Below, piece by piece: positions 16,905 to 33,989 of a stretch of 64,000 bases of DNA. The notes beneath the pieces were generated by a model. The model did not search any database, was not told the origin of the DNA, and saw nothing but the letters and a program-made list of their open reading frames with translations. Numbering within the stretch: the stretch's first letter is position 1; each line of letters begins with the position of its first letter. A program made the translations under genes and the position numbers. Source of the stretch: Ascidia mentula (taxonomy: Eukaryota; Chordata; Ascidiacea; Phlebobranchia; Ascidiidae); assembly GCA_947561715.1 (NCBI GenBank), contig OX387197.1, positions 4,531,001-4,595,000 on the forward strand, in the 5' to 3' direction.

Positions 16905-19162
16905 TCATGCAGTGGGACAGGAGTCGTTAAACAAATTAACGGCTTCACCGAACAGTTTTATTTTGTCCGGCGTCATCGCTATGACGTAATCCTGGGGGCA
17001 AACGCATGACTGGTGTATGTTGATAATTTCAGACGAGGTCAAAACACGTGGCCACATCATAAAGTTGGCGACTGTTCCACTGTAACAAAAATATTGAGCG
17101 AATTTGTGAAATCAGTGAAGGCAATATATGGCCTTTGTATGAATCCAACCGAATGGTTACATTGCTGTTTGCAAAACTTAAGCGTATTCTAGATTTTCAA
17201 ATTGTGTTTAAAACAACAAATACCTAAATCTCCTTTGGGTCAATACCAGTTTTTTAGATCAAACTTTACGTACGCTGTGTTAATGAACCGAAACAATCAA
17301 AACAAAATATTTCACTTAACAGGAAAGATTGAGCTGGATCCAAATCCCCAGCATTTATATTATCTTGTTCCTGACCAATCAGCAAACTTCCTCCACCAAT
17401 CATTGGACGAATATTAGATACTTTTTGATCAGTTTGGATGCCGTTCACATAAGCTCTGATCAAGTTCCGAGTTGTGTCGAAACACAAACACAAGTGAACC
17501 TGAAAGGCGCAACTATTATTGCAGAGCTTTTGTCGCGGAATCAAGCAAAACCCATATCGTACACATCAAATCGTTAATGGTGATCCATTTTAATATGATT
17601 TTGCGCTTGTTTTTTATTGTATAACATCCAGATAAAAGAAGCCCACTGAGCACATATTTTCCAAACTTCTTTAAATTGATTATGAAAATTTGTGGGAGAA
17701 AAATGGTTTTTGCAAATCATGCTTACATCGGTGTGAAGTGGAATGTTGACGTTCATAGAAATAAAAAACCCAGCAACTAAAAATGTGACCACACTTCCAC
17801 TACGACTGGAGAAAAATATGATGGTGAATTCGTTGTTACTTCCTGGTACAGCGTAACTGACTGGTGATATGGTGCGTTCAAATGTATAAATGTTCAACCA
17901 CATGCAAGCTGTGGCTGCTGCAAGACCTGGAACTTTTCCTTGATACCACACGTAATCAGAAGTTTGTCGATCACGCGGGAAAACAAGTTTTGATTTCGGG
18001 CAATCTAACCCTGAATAAAGCAATAAATTTTATTTTACCCGAATCGCGCGTGAGGCTCACAAATATTTTTAGGATTTCAGCTTCATCGCAATCGTTCGTG
18101 CAAAAAGATCAATTCATTACTGTTGAATTATATCCGTCTAATGTCCAAAACTAATTTATTATCTGTGCTCTAACTCTTGAAGGTCTTACTAATTACCAAT
18201 GCAATTTATCCCGAATTTTTTTACAACCATTATAATAGACGATTAAACTAACTTTTTTCACATCTTCTTCCTGTATAAGCAAAAGCACAAGAGCAATTGT
18301 AACCTCCTGATACATCTACACAAGTTCCACCATTCAGACAAGGTTTTCCAAAGGCACAGGAGTCCACATCTGATGAAAATTAATATTCTCAAAAGTTAGA
18401 TAGTACGGTTTAACTTTGAGTACTCAGTACAAAGTAACTATTAATAACATAATCGTGATGTTTGTACGTAAAGTTTGAATAACATGGTTCATGTATGTGG
18501 ACAGGAGAAGATAAGGAGAAACGTTGCTTGCCTGAAAACGTAAACCAAGTCCAAGCATTGCAGGTGTTTTCCATACTTCCATTGGTTGTGGTGTCAAAAA
18601 ATATATTGTCTCCATTCGTGTACTTATATATCGTCACTTCGCCACCACAAGCTAAAAATACGTGTATTACATTTATATTTCAGTTACACTAATATTATTG
18701 GAACTGATGATGGCATAAATTTTTGCCGAAATGTTTTCTTTTAAACATGACAATGTTAATAACAACATGGGCCAGTCTCTTTATACTCAGAATATTATTG
18801 AAACTTCTTATTTGAATAAAACTATTTCTTTGTGTACCCGTAAGCTTTCCCGCTACGATCGCAGCGGAGCATATCGAACTATTTAAGTGGAAAGTGTTGA
18901 TTCCGCATGGGTGGACTTGGCCTTGGCAGTTCGTTGGACAAGTGACGTTTGTGACTGCATGTTGGGTGTTGCCGGTTGTCGAACAAGTCACTGTCAAGCC
19001 AATTGTTTTGAATAATGTAGTACTAAATTATTTTATAAACTTTTAAAGGTAAAAAGATGCTCTTCAACTTTATATTAGTTAAAATGTTTAATTGTTTATA
19101 CCTTCATATGTTTCCACGGCATTTTGGATTTGAAAGAGCATTAGTAACAATATCACAATCAT
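16905..19162 (-). CDS. Secreted LCCL-EGF-pentraxin protein (gene E)
   Basis: There are seven exons: 19102-19162 (signal peptide, MIVILLLMLFQIQN), 18838-18990 (LCCL first half, TCPTNCQGQVHPCG), 18532-18651 (LCCL second half, [14 protein letters not shown]), 18253-18369 (EGF), 17727-18010 and 17321-17499 (pentraxin), and 16905-17079 (pentraxin end). All are open and in phase; about 360 residues. Pentraxin features include [33 protein letters not shown] and DPAQSF. The tryptophan of the HxCxW motif is cysteine here (CLCF), and the DN calcium pair reads NN. The donor after the second LCCL exon is GC (GCAAG). It is the intact counterpart of the frameshifted gene at 7827-9994. Confidence 0.82.
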
Positions 19163-19169
19163 CTTTCCT

Positions 19170-20450
19170 ACGCCTTTTATTCCACGAACTTCCAAACTAG
19201 CAAAATCACATCAGTCTTTTACCTTACAAAGTTTGGTCAACTAAGCTAAAATTTATCGGTCCATTTTTTCTTTTGTTCGTTTATCCCAGCTCTCCCTGCA
19301 TGCTTTGCAACTGAGCTAACTCTTAACCTGTGGGAAATCTGATATCGAACCAAACTACAATATTGCTTGTTTTACATACACGCTAACAAATTGTTGCGGT
19401 TTTGTTTGAAGATAATTTCAAATGTTGCATACGTGCATATTTACACGCTGCATGCAACTGTTTGGCCACGTCAATAGTTATTCTCAACATAATCCCGGTA
19501 AAAAGAGATTGTTTATTCCTATAGATTGCCTCAATCTTGAATAGATTTATTTGTCCGCACTTATATAAGCAGCAATCTCAATGAAACTGTACATTCACAA
19601 TTCAAAAAGCGTTTTGTCGCCTGATAATTTCAATTGATTAATAGCCCGATTTATTCGAATTGCTTCCGCATGCTCGGTGGCTGAAATCACCTCCGTTGAT
19701 ACGTTCGTTTCTACGCATTTTGGCCACTTTTGCAACACTCGACCACTCAATACCCTTTGCTATTATTTAAAGTAAAATATCCTACAATGGTTTGTGTGAT
19801 TGTACAGGTATCGTTGGTGAAGTTATTGACTACATCTGAAAACCGCATTTGTACATGAGTGGCACATATATCTGTGTTCAGTTGGTATATTTTTGTATAA
19901 AATTGTTGTTCCTTCCATAACAACTACCATAAGTCAAATTAAGTACTTGGAACACCCCGGATGTAGGGAATGAAGAGGTAAGTTTTCCCTTATCAGTTTG
20001 ATAGCTTACATTTAACAACAACAAAATAACCTGAACATATTTTATCAACAAATGTAGTGGAAATTTATTACAATACAAACGGTTGGTGTTTTAAACAACG
20101 GCAACATATCATATTTCTCTCAGATCTACGTAAGAGCTATTTATCTGGGGTGACAATCCATCATACAGTTTTAAACTGTGTTCGTAGCTCCGTTGCTGAC
20201 AACTTAACGGCAACGTGGACATGATGTAGTGACGCCGGTCTTACAACCCAACCGTGTGAACCAGTAGTAATTTAGACATAATCAATTTTTACTATGTACA
20301 CAAATATACACTCAATTTGCCATGCGGTTGGATAGGTATCGCAAATAAAGTCAATGGCTGCACACAAAAAATAAAGTATTGGTATCTTATGTCACTCGCT
20401 TGCACGTTCTATGAACCAACATAGAACGTATAAACAATAATATGCACAAT
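19170..20450. other. Spacer, repeated from the other units
   Basis: No intact gene is seen. It repeats most of 10000-11900 but lacks about 0.7 kb of that spacer, so the decayed tail near 20320-20360 follows soon after the conserved segment at 20080-20280. A diverged terminal-exon-like stretch lies at 19800-20010 (minus strand). Confidence 0.4.
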
Positions 20451-20453
20451 TTG

Positions 20454-24121
<3,668 letters not shown>

Positions 24122-24649
24122 TCCTATACAAGTGTTAAGACGAAAGTTCTAATTCCTTTAAACGAACTAATCTGATAGTTTAGAGCTGATAATTTTCGTA
24201 TGTGTAGCCGATGGAAACCAATACACATATCGAAAAAACTAACTTTACTCTAAGATATTAATTATTGCTAAATACTTAGGTACTGCTGTGTGTATGAAAA
24301 AATATCCATCATTTTATAAACGCCAAAATATTAACCATCTACTTCGTAATTTTTGGCATACTCTGCTTTATCTATTATATCATACGTCATTTACACATTT
24401 ACAGATTTGACATTGCTTTCACCACGTACATATTTACTTGTACGCTGGCATAAATAAAAGAGATTCTTATTGCTATTGCCCCAAACATCCATAAACTTAA
24501 TGGCTGCAGTCATAAAACCAATATATTCAAAGCATCCTTACTAAAACACTACAATCACAATTTAAAACGCGTTTTGATGCACGCACGCTGTGTCGCATGA
24601 AAATCCTGAATTGCTTCCGCATGCACTCTAGCTGAAGTCATCCACGCTA

Positions 24650-25300
24650 ATATGATGGATGCTTTGCAGGTTGAAATCACTGCTTGCGCTTTAGTAGATA
24701 AGCAATCTGCCAAATTCAAACTTAATCAGGAAACCGTATTTCCGATAAGACAAATGTGTAGAATTCAAGGAATACAAAAATTTTCCACAAAGAAACTATT
24801 TCCAAATTGTTATGCAGTTGGACAGGTGTCGTTAATCATTAATTAATCTGCTAACATTAATGCCGTTCATCATCTGATAGACCTTCTGAAGTTATCAACA
24901 CATTTGATAAACGACATATATTTGCTGAGGCTTTAAATGGCAACAGATCCAGTCAGCAATACGACTGACACTACTTTGACGTTACAGGGCTTCAAGCAGT
25001 TTGATGGATAAATAACTTCCTTGATTAAGTGATTAAACATCGAAAAATCCGTTTCGCAAGTGACTGAAAAAATGGGTAAATACCATGTCCTGACTAGAAT
25101 CGAACAAAAACATTGTTAAATAGCTGATATAACTCTGTAATAATAGCTGATTTTGATACTCGTTTTGTGCTAATATTAGACATTTCATGTGTTCTGCTTA
25201 TTCTGTTCATGTTTTCTACATATATGTATTGACATGACACGTTTCAGGTAAAAGATCATCGCAAACATCATCGCAATCATCTTTTCTATATAAGTTTGCC
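24650..25300 (-). pseudogene. Relict LCCL-pentraxin gene (internally deleted)
   Basis: It carries the same decayed pieces as 1080-1710: a pentraxin tail (about 24800-24850, DTCPTA-like end), part of the LCCL first exon (about 24985-25070) and a start-codon region (about 25260-25290). No intact frame joins them. Confidence 0.6.
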
Positions 25301-25770
25301 ACAAGCACTTTGATACTGTCATCAATCAAAGTGTGTTCGTTTTGGTAAGAGTGGTATGATGCCATACTGATCGTGGCTCTTGACTTTTTTGCTATGATTC
25401 ATATGGTCGCATGTTTCATTCTATCGCTAACATGTTTTTGCACCGTAGCTGACTCCGCTTCTATTGTCACTTCGATGAAATTTTCTGTCGAGTGACGTCA
25501 ACCTTCATGATTGTGTGCATTGTTTTGTAACACGATAAATAACGAACGATCATTTTATTTACATTACAACCTCGCGTTCATGCTGTATTGACTTTAATAT
25601 TGCATTCAGTATTTACACGTTAAACAGTCCTCTGGACATACAACAAGGTAATGTTATAGCTGCAAAAAGATCACATTGTTGATCTGCGATGTGCACCGAA
25701 TCAACCATGGGAAGAACGAAGTTTCTGATTTCTCACGTATTAATGAATTTGTCATAAAATCCCCAAATTA

Positions 25771-28061
25771 TCATGCAGTGGGACAGGAGTCGTTAATCAA
25801 ATTAACAGCTCCACCGAACAGTTCTATTATGTCCGGCGTCATCGCTATGACGTAATCCTGGGGGCAAACGCATGACTGGTGTATGTTGATAATTTCAGAC
25901 GAGGTCAAAACACGTGGCCACATCATGAAATTGGTAACTGTTCCACTGTAACAACAATTTCGAACGAATTTGTAAAATCTGTGAAGGTAATTTATAGTCT
26001 TTGTATGAATCCAACCGAATGGTTACATTGTCGTTTGTGAAACTTGTGCGTATTCTAGATTTTCGATTTGCAAAAATAGTGTTTAAAACATCAAATAGTT
26101 AAGGCTCCCTTCGGTTAATCCCAAATATTCGAATAAAACTTTACGTACTCTGTGTTATTGGACTTAAACAACCAAAACAAAATATTTTCACTCAACTGGA
26201 AAGATTGATCAGGTTCCAACCTTACTGCATTTACAGCATCTTGTTCCTGACCAATCAGCAAACTTCCTCCAGCAGTAATTGGATGAGTTTTGAATACTTT
26301 TTCATCTGTTTGGATGCCGTTCACATAAGCTCGACTCAAGTTCCGAGTTGTGTCGAACCACACACACAAGTGAACCTAAAAGGTGGAATTATTATTGCAG
26401 TGCTGTTTATTACCATTGTCGCGGAATCATACAAAACCTTATCGTACATATTAAATCGTTAATTGTAAACCGTTTTACGCTTGTTTATAAAAGAAGCCCA
26501 TAGGGCAAATATTTTCCCAATTTCTTTATTACATTTAAATTAAGACAAGCTGTCGGAATTCAGTAAGAAATATTATGAAGGAAAAATGTTTTTGAAGAAC
26601 TGCAAATCATGCATACATCGGTGTGAAGTGGAATGTTGACATTCATCCTTGTGGTTTTCCCGGCAACATACAACATTATGTTTAATCCGTTGTTAAACAT
26701 TATGGTGAATTCGTTGTTACTTCCTGGTACAGCGTAACTGACTGGTGATACGGTATGGTCAAATGTATATATATTCAACCACATGCAAGCTGTGGCTGCT
26801 GCAAGACTCGGAACATATCCTTGGTACCACGCGTAATCAGATGTTTGTCGGTCACGCGGGAAAACAAGTTTTGATTTCGGGCAACCTACAGAATGAAGTT
26901 CCAAATACTATATTTTACCCAAATCGCACGTGAAGCTTACAAACAGAAAAAAACTATGTATAGGATATTTTGCTGGGCGCATTTATCAGGATTTCAGTTT
27001 CATTGCATTCGTTCATGCAAAAAGATCGATTAATTACTGTTGAATTACATCCGTGTAATGTCTAAAACCAATATATTATCTCAGCTCTGATACATGACAT
27101 TACTCATTACCTATGAAATATACATGAAAATAGACGTTTAAACTAACCACATCTTTTGCCAGTATAGGCAAAAGCACAAGAGCAATTGTAACCTCCTGAT
27201 ACATCAACACATGTTCCACAATTCAGACAAGGTTTTCCAAAGGCACAGGCGTCGACATCTGATACAAATTAATATTCTCAAAAGTGAGCTTCTACAGTTT
27301 ACCTTTGCATAAGTACTCAGTACAAAGTAACTATTAACAACATTATCGTGATGTTTGTACGTAAAGATTGAATAACATGGTTCATGTATGTGGACAGGAG
27401 AATATAAGGAGAAACGTTGCTTGCCTGAAAACGTGAACCAAGTCCAAGCATTGCAGGTTGTTTCCAAACTTCCATTGGTTGTGTTGTCAATAAATATATT
27501 GTCTCCATTCGTGTACTTGTATATCGTTACTTCGCCACCACATGCTAAAATTACGTTTATTACATTTATATTTCTGTCACACTAATATTATTGAAACTGA
27601 TGATGGCATAAATTTTTGCCGAAACGTTTTCTTTTAAACATGACAATGTTAATAACAACATGGGCCAGTCTCTTTATACTCAGAATATTATTGAAACTTT
27701 TTATTTGAATAAAACTATTTCTTTGTGTACCCGTAAGCTTTCCCGCTACGATCGCAGCGGAGCATATCGAACTATTTAAGTGGAAAGTGTTGATTCCGCA
27801 TGGGTAGACTTGACCTTGGCAGTTCGTTGGACAAGTGACGTTTGTGACTGCATGTTGGGTGTTGCCGGTTGCCGAACAAGTCACTGTCAAGCCAATTTTT
27901 TTGAATAATGTGGTACTAACTTATTTTATAAATCGTTTACTTTTAAAGGTAAAAGATGCTCTTCAACTTTATGTTAGTGAAAATGTTTAATTGTTTATAC
28001 CTTCATATGTTTCCACGGGATTTTGGAGGTGAAAGAGCATTAGTAACAATATCACAATCAT
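25771..28061 (-). CDS. Secreted LCCL-EGF-pentraxin protein (gene C)
   Basis: There are seven exons: 28001-28061 (signal peptide, MIVILLLMLFHLQNPVE), 27731-27883, 27425-27544, 27148-27258, 26617-26885, 26197-26375 and 25771-25945. All are open and in phase; about 355 residues. The LCCL domain reads TCPTNCQGQVYPCG and [14 protein letters not shown]. The EGF has CLNCGTC where its relatives have CLNGGTC, which adds an odd cysteine. The pentraxin keeps [11 protein letters not shown] and EPDQSF, but the DN calcium pair reads NN. The donor after the second LCCL exon is GC (GCAAG). The EGF exon ends two codons earlier than in the sisters (GTTAGT donor directly after RCG). Confidence 0.82.
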
Positions 28062-28069
28062 CTTTCCTA

Positions 28070-29900
28070 CGCATATTAATCCACGAACTTCCAAATTACC
28101 AAAATCACATTAGTCTATTACCTTACGAATTTTGGTCAACTGAGCTGAAATTTATAGGTCCATTTTTTCCTTTGTTCGTTTGTCCCAGCTCTCCCTGCAT
28201 GTTTTTGTTCCTTGAGGTCACTCTAAACGCGTGGGAATTCTTATATCGAACCAAACTACATTATGGCTTGTTTTATATACACGCTGCATTCAACTGTTAA
28301 ACCACGTCGATAGTTATTCTCAACATAATCTCGGTAAAAAGAGATTGTTTATTCCTATACATTACCTCAACCATCAACAGATTAATTTGTCTGCGCTTAT
28401 ATCAGCAGCATACTCACAGCGATCTCAATGAAACTGTATATTCTTTGTTCAAATAGCGTTTGTCGCGTGATAATCTTAATTGATTAATAGCCCGATCTAA
28501 GCGAATTGCTTCCGCATGCTCGGTGGCTAAAATCACCTTATTTGATACGTTCGTCTCTACGCAGCTTGGCCACTGTTGCAACACTCGACCACTACCCTTT
28601 GCTATGATTCAAAGCTAAATTTCCTGAAATGGTGTGTTTGGACAGGTATTGTTGGTGAAGTTATTGACTACATCTTTAAACCGCATTTTGTACATGAGTG
28701 GGACTTATTTCTGGGGTCAGTTGGTATATTTTTGTATAAAACTGTTGTTCCTTCCATAACAACTTCCATACGTCAAGAGAATGTACTTGGAATAAGCGTA
28801 TAATCTCACGCTTCTGAACTAAAGCAACAACAAATTGTCACACTTCCGAAGGTAAGACTAATTAACTGCCAAAGGTGAGTAGCTTAAAATAGCCAGAAAG
28901 CCATTCATGATATTCTAGCTGCAGACAGCGACACCATTTAAACCTTTCTCGTCCCAGCAGTGAAATCTGACTGAATATCAACATAAACCATTCTGACTGT
29001 TTGCCAACATAAAACAAGTGACTCTGTGGCAGGGAATCTAAACTTTTGTTAAACATATTCAGTTCCTGTACTACACGGATTTTTAATGAGTTAATGCTTT
29101 GAATATTCATGCAGCCCAACGGACAGTTAAATGCAATATACTCAATGTTTTCTCTGAGAAGGGGTCTGGTTGTTGGCTATTTAGCATTGTGAACAACGGG
29201 AATGTTTTTCATCAAAAAGGTAATGTGAGTTTACACCAAAAGGTTCCATGGCCAAGTAGTAGATAAATGACCAACGATCATTTTATTAACACGTGGTTAA
29301 ATGCCTTATAATTTATGACAACTTGTGCTTTTTGTATTTACTGGTTAAACATTACCACTGTGTCCTAACCTACCCTGCAGTAATTTGCTTGAAACAAAAC
29401 AAATGCTAAATACCAAGTGCTTGACAAACTTACTGCAAGCTAGATTGAAGAAAGTCCTTGGAAATCAAGCAAAATTTCAATTGAAGAAAATATCATGAGT
29501 TCTCCTATCGATGGTACAGTATTTACTTGAGGCTTGCAATAAATACGGGCAAATTACACAAAAACGCTGCTTTGTCCCTCAACAGAGAAGTTTCACGCAC
29601 CACCGCTTGGCATGCTGGCTGAAACACGTGTTACTGCAGGTCAGTATGATCTAGTTAAATAAGTTTATTTACAGCGGATCGAATGAAACTGTACACAACA
29701 CTAAAAGATAACAATTCACAAACAATTTGGATTGGAAAAGATTTTAAACAAACTATTTCCATTGGTATTTTGAATCCTCTGGGTGTGCAATAAGCGAATG
29801 TCAACCTTATAGTTCCAATAATCTTCAACCTTAAGCAAGTTTAAGTTTACAGGCCAAAATGTCACGTGAATAGTATTAGTCCAAAAAGTGACATAATGTA
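28070..29900. other. Spacer between gene C and gene B
   Basis: No supported gene is seen. A third copy of the diverged terminal-exon-like segment is at about 28625-28790 (minus strand, NNFTNNTCPN readable). From about 28860 to 29880 the sequence is not obviously repeated elsewhere in the window, and I see no exon with good splice sites in it. Confidence 0.4.
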
Positions 29901-29913
29901 TATCTCCAAATTA

Positions 29914-32900
29914 TCATGCAATGGGACAGGAGTCGTTAAACAAATTAACGGCTTCACCAAACAGTTTTATTTTGTCCGGCGTCATCGCTATGACGTAATC
30001 GTGGGGGCAGATGCATGACTGGTGTATGTTGGTAATTTCAGACGAGGTCAAAACACGCGGCCACATCATGAAGTTGGTGACTGTTCCACTACAAAAAAAA
30101 GTTGTTTTTTATAAAAAACTACAGCAAATCTTTGAGTTTAAAAGTCGAATCCATGCGAACATTTTCAGCAAAAATTGTTCCTGAAAGTCAAATAGATGTA
30201 GAAAAGCTTCTTGATGGTTGAGCATCATAATAAATGAATCGTCATCATATAATAACCTTTTTTGAATAATTTCGCGTTACAACAATTAAACTGCTGGTAC
30301 TACATTTCAAAAAAACAAAATCGCAGAAAAACAAGTTGCTTTACTAGAAAGATTGATCTGGATCCAAACCCCCAGCATTTATATTATCTTGTTCCTGACC
30401 AATCAGCAAACTTCCTCCAGCAGTAATTGGATGAGTTTTGAATACTTTTTCATCTGTTTGGATGCCGTTCACGTAAGCTCGACTCAAGTTCCGAGTTGTG
30501 TCGAACCACAAGCACAAGTGAACCTAAAATGGTCTTTCTGTAAGTCTCTAAAATGTCACAGTATTGCGGAAAGATATTGTATAGCAATGAAATTTTTTCA
30601 CAAACTTTGCATTATTTTTGTTAAAACAGGCAATGTCGCAAACCAAAACAATGTTGTGCATAATATTTACAGACTGTCAATGAAACGAATTCTAGAAATC
30701 CAACTTGCAATGTAATATATATTTTTAGCTTACATTTGTGTGTAGTATTATATTGATTTTCAATCGAACGGGACGTTCTGCAACACGACAATTGACGTTG
30801 TCTGGGTTAAGAAATAATACGATTTCATTGGTACTTCCTGGTACAGCGTAACTGACAACTGGCAAGGTGTGGTTGAACCTGGGTATGTTTAACCACATGC
30901 AAGCTGTGGTGGCTGCAAGACTTGGAACTTCTCCTTGATACCACGCGTAATCAGAAATTTGTCGATCACGCGGGAAAACAAGTTTGGATTTCGGGCAACC
31001 TAACCCTGAATAAAACGAAAATGTTAAATACTGTGTTTTGAGATTCTCTATCACAGAGAATTAAGTTTTGGGATGGCAAAAAACACGATGGGGAGGAGAA
31101 TACCTAATTACAATGGGTAACATTCACAAAAGATATTTTCGTCAACCTGTTTCACATCTCTTTCCTGTATAAGCTGAAGTACAAATGCAGAGAAAATCTC
31201 CTTCCTGATCAACACAAGTTCCCCCATTGAGACAAGGATGTCCAAAGGCACAGACATCAAGATCTATTAACAAATATATTTATTGAAAAAGCAAAACTGT
31301 AGAAGGTCGACAATAAACCCATATGAGTCATGTCGATTTTTGTGGAAATTTCGTGCAACTAATCCGGAACAAATAGGGTGATACGTAGCATGTTTAGGTT
31401 TACATCGAGTACAGTGTAGTAAAACCTGCCTGACAGAGTAAACCAGGAGAAGGCACTGCACTCTGCAAGTAAGTTTCCATTCGCGGATGTGTTGATAAAT
31501 ATGTTAGTTCCGTTCGTGTATTTGTAAACCGTTGTTTCACCACCAGCAGCTAAATGCGTCATTTTGTTCGTGGTTTGTTGTTAGATGGAATTGAAGTTTG
31601 GTTTACCTGTAAGTATTCCCGCTTCGATCGCAGCGGAGCATATCGAACTATTCAAGTAGAAAGCGTTGTTTCCGCATGAATAGGTTTGACCTTGACAGTT
31701 TGGTGGACAAACTACGTTTGTGAGTGCATGTTGGGTGTTTCCGGTTGCATCACAACTTACTGGAAAGAAATGTGTTCAGCGCACTAACGATATTTATATA
31801 TTCCTGTGCTGTAGTTTACTGAAAGTTGCGTGATGTTTATTAGTATCAAATTGAATTTCTATAAAAAATTTACGATACGAAACACGCTATCTGTGTAGTG
31901 TTTCCACACATGCCAACATGGTTTCAATGTATAACGTTTTAGAGCTCACCTGCTTCACATCTTCTTCCTGTAGTAGGGGACGGGCAGATGCAACCAAAAT
32001 CTCCGAGCAGATCAACACATGTACCTCCATTGAGACAAGGGTTTGCGAAGTTGCAAGCGTCAACATCTAATTTGCGAAGTAGCCATATTTCAAAAACTCA
32101 GAAATTTATAAATTCTATGCACAAGAGATCTGACTTTTTGTAATGAAAATAGTTTTTTTCGAAGTTTCGCATTTTTGCGTACGGCGTTGTTTTATTCGTT
32201 ACAAAAACAACATGGATGCAAGTTTGCCACTACGACACTTACCTGAAAATGTAAACCAAGCACTGCATTTCTTTCCCAAATTTCCGTTGGTCGATGTGTT
32301 AATAAATATGTTGCTTCCGTTCGTGTACTTGTAAATGGTTACTTCGCCACCAGAATCTTCAAATTTGTTCAAACAATTTTAGTCTGGATTTTGTTTACCA
32401 ATTAATATTCACCTGTAAGTTTTCCCGACTTGATCGCAGCGGAGCATATCGAACTATTCAAGTGGAAAGCGTTGTTTCCGCACGAATACCCTTGGTCTTG
32501 GCATCCAGGAGGGCAGATAACCTTTGTAATTGTGTTCTGAGTGTTGCCGGATGTTGAACAAGTCACTGGAAACAGACTGTTGTAGTAAAATATCTACTGA
32601 TAACAACTTACTTTCAATTTTGTTCTCTGTAACATTTCCTCACTTTCAAATCTGAATTCTGTTTTTCCAACAATTCCACAAACATCTGTGTCCATCGATG
32701 CTGGTAAATTAGTTTTTCTCAGAGTTTGGTATACTCGAATTATTCCTCCAGAATCTTTGAAAAAAACATGCGTTATTTTCAATAACCACAAACATGTGTT
32801 TTGAAATTAATTATTTGCTGATGAAGAGGACTTGGATGTACAACTCTTGGATCAATTATGTAACCGTAGCGGCTTATGTAACGCCCCAACAACCGCAGTA

Positions 32901-33612
32901 CTTAAACATTAAAAAGTCAAACACCTAAATGAAAGTTACAATAAAACGTCTAGGGTTGACGAAAAACATCATTTTTTTGTTTTAACTGAAAGCTCACAAT
33001 AAAACGAAATTGCTGAGAAAGTTTGAAATATATTGCGATAAAACAGATATTTAAAAAGACTTTTTCCCAACAAGAGTTAAACCAACCTGGTCGAACGTTA
33101 AGAATTCTCGACGCTTTGAACGAATTTAACGGAAGAATTTATTTTTTAATTTTAATTTTTTGAATTATGCCGTCACTAATGTTGAAAAACAACAAAATTT
33201 AAACATTAAAACATAATTCCTATAAAATAAATTGTAAATTTTGGCAGTATGTGTCTCACTGTCAATAAGTTGTTCCTGTATTGCTGCCAAACACACGGGA
33301 CCATCAGGGTAGACGCCGTTACCACATAACGCCGGGTTTTGCTTCAAGCAGTTTGATGGACAGATTACTTCCGAGATTGAGTGATTCAACATCGAAAACT
33401 CCGTACTGCAGGTGACTGAAATAAACATACATGCAATCGCATTTACAAACTATTCCATTGGCTAATAACAGATTAGATTAAAACATGTAAAAACAATGTT
33501 CGTAAAGTCCCTAGTTTTGCATCATTACATCGTGTGTATTGGCGAACTTACCGGCGTATGCAACGACATGTTTCATGTTAAGAAATACCAGCAACAACAT
33601 TATCGCAACCAT
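29914..33612 (-). CDS. Secreted protein with three LCCL, two EGF and a pentraxin domain (gene B)
   Basis: There are twelve exons: 33552-33612 (signal peptide, [20 protein letters not shown]), 33260-33415 and 32644-32754 (LCCL 1), 32413-32565 and 32243-32356 (LCCL 2), 31950-32066 (EGF 1), 31607-31759 and 31430-31549 (LCCL 3), 31147-31263 (EGF 2), 30734-31005 and 30345-30523 (pentraxin), and 29914-30088 (end, DSCPIA then stop). It gives about 580 residues. LCCL 1 is of the CPSNC...[10 protein letters not shown] type; LCCL 2 and 3 are of the [13 protein letters not shown] type. EGF 2 carries DQEGDF. The exon at 32644 ends at a GTGAGG donor inside a longer open stretch; this keeps phase 1. The donor at 31430 is GC (GCAGG). 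The calcium pair is TN in place of DN. Confidence 0.82.
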
Positions 33613-33824
33613 TTTTCCTGCACAGTTGGTAAATCGTAAACCGTCTCAATTCAACCCCTGCAATTAAATCAACAATGTCGTTAAGCAAGAATGGTTTTAC
33701 GCAATTTGGTAGATAAGCAATCTGTCAAATTCAAAATTAATCAGGAAACCGTATTTCCGAGAAGACAAATGAGTAGAATTCAAGTAATACAAAAATTGTA
33801 CACAAACAAACTATATCCAAATAG

Positions 33825-33984
33825 CGTATAAGCTGCGGACATATGGCCACTGTTTCGACCTAAAAGTTCAGCAAAGTCGTCTTATAGTCACACCAGCTGC
33901 ACTGATGAGACCTTTTATGTCGAAACAGTGGCTATCTGTCTGCAGCTAATACACAATTCATATTATTGGCTTCACATTGCTTAT
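33825..33984. mobile_element. Short hammerhead-bearing insertion
   Basis: A 160-bp insertion is flanked by the 13-bp direct repeats TATATCCAAATAG (33812-33824 and 33985-33997). The related relict at about 24790 has a single, uninterrupted site. The insertion is an imperfect inverted repeat. Its right arm holds a hammerhead; its left arm is a partial mirror with the core incomplete. Confidence 0.75.
33895..33947 (+). ncRNA. Type I hammerhead ribozyme sequence
   Basis: The order is AGCTGCA, CTGATGA, stem II GACCT-TTT-ATGTC (one mismatch), GAAA, CAG...CTG, TC, TGCAGCT. Core bases are intact. Stem III is only about three base pairs, which in known short-stem-III hammerheads favours activity as a dimer. 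Confidence 0.75.
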
Positions 33985-33989
33985 TATAT

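Noticed and set aside
32590-32644. Extension of the LCCL 1 exon to the GTAAGT near 32611
   Set aside because: That donor leaves phase 0 and would create an immediate stop in the next exon; the GTGAGG donor at about 32643 keeps phase 1.
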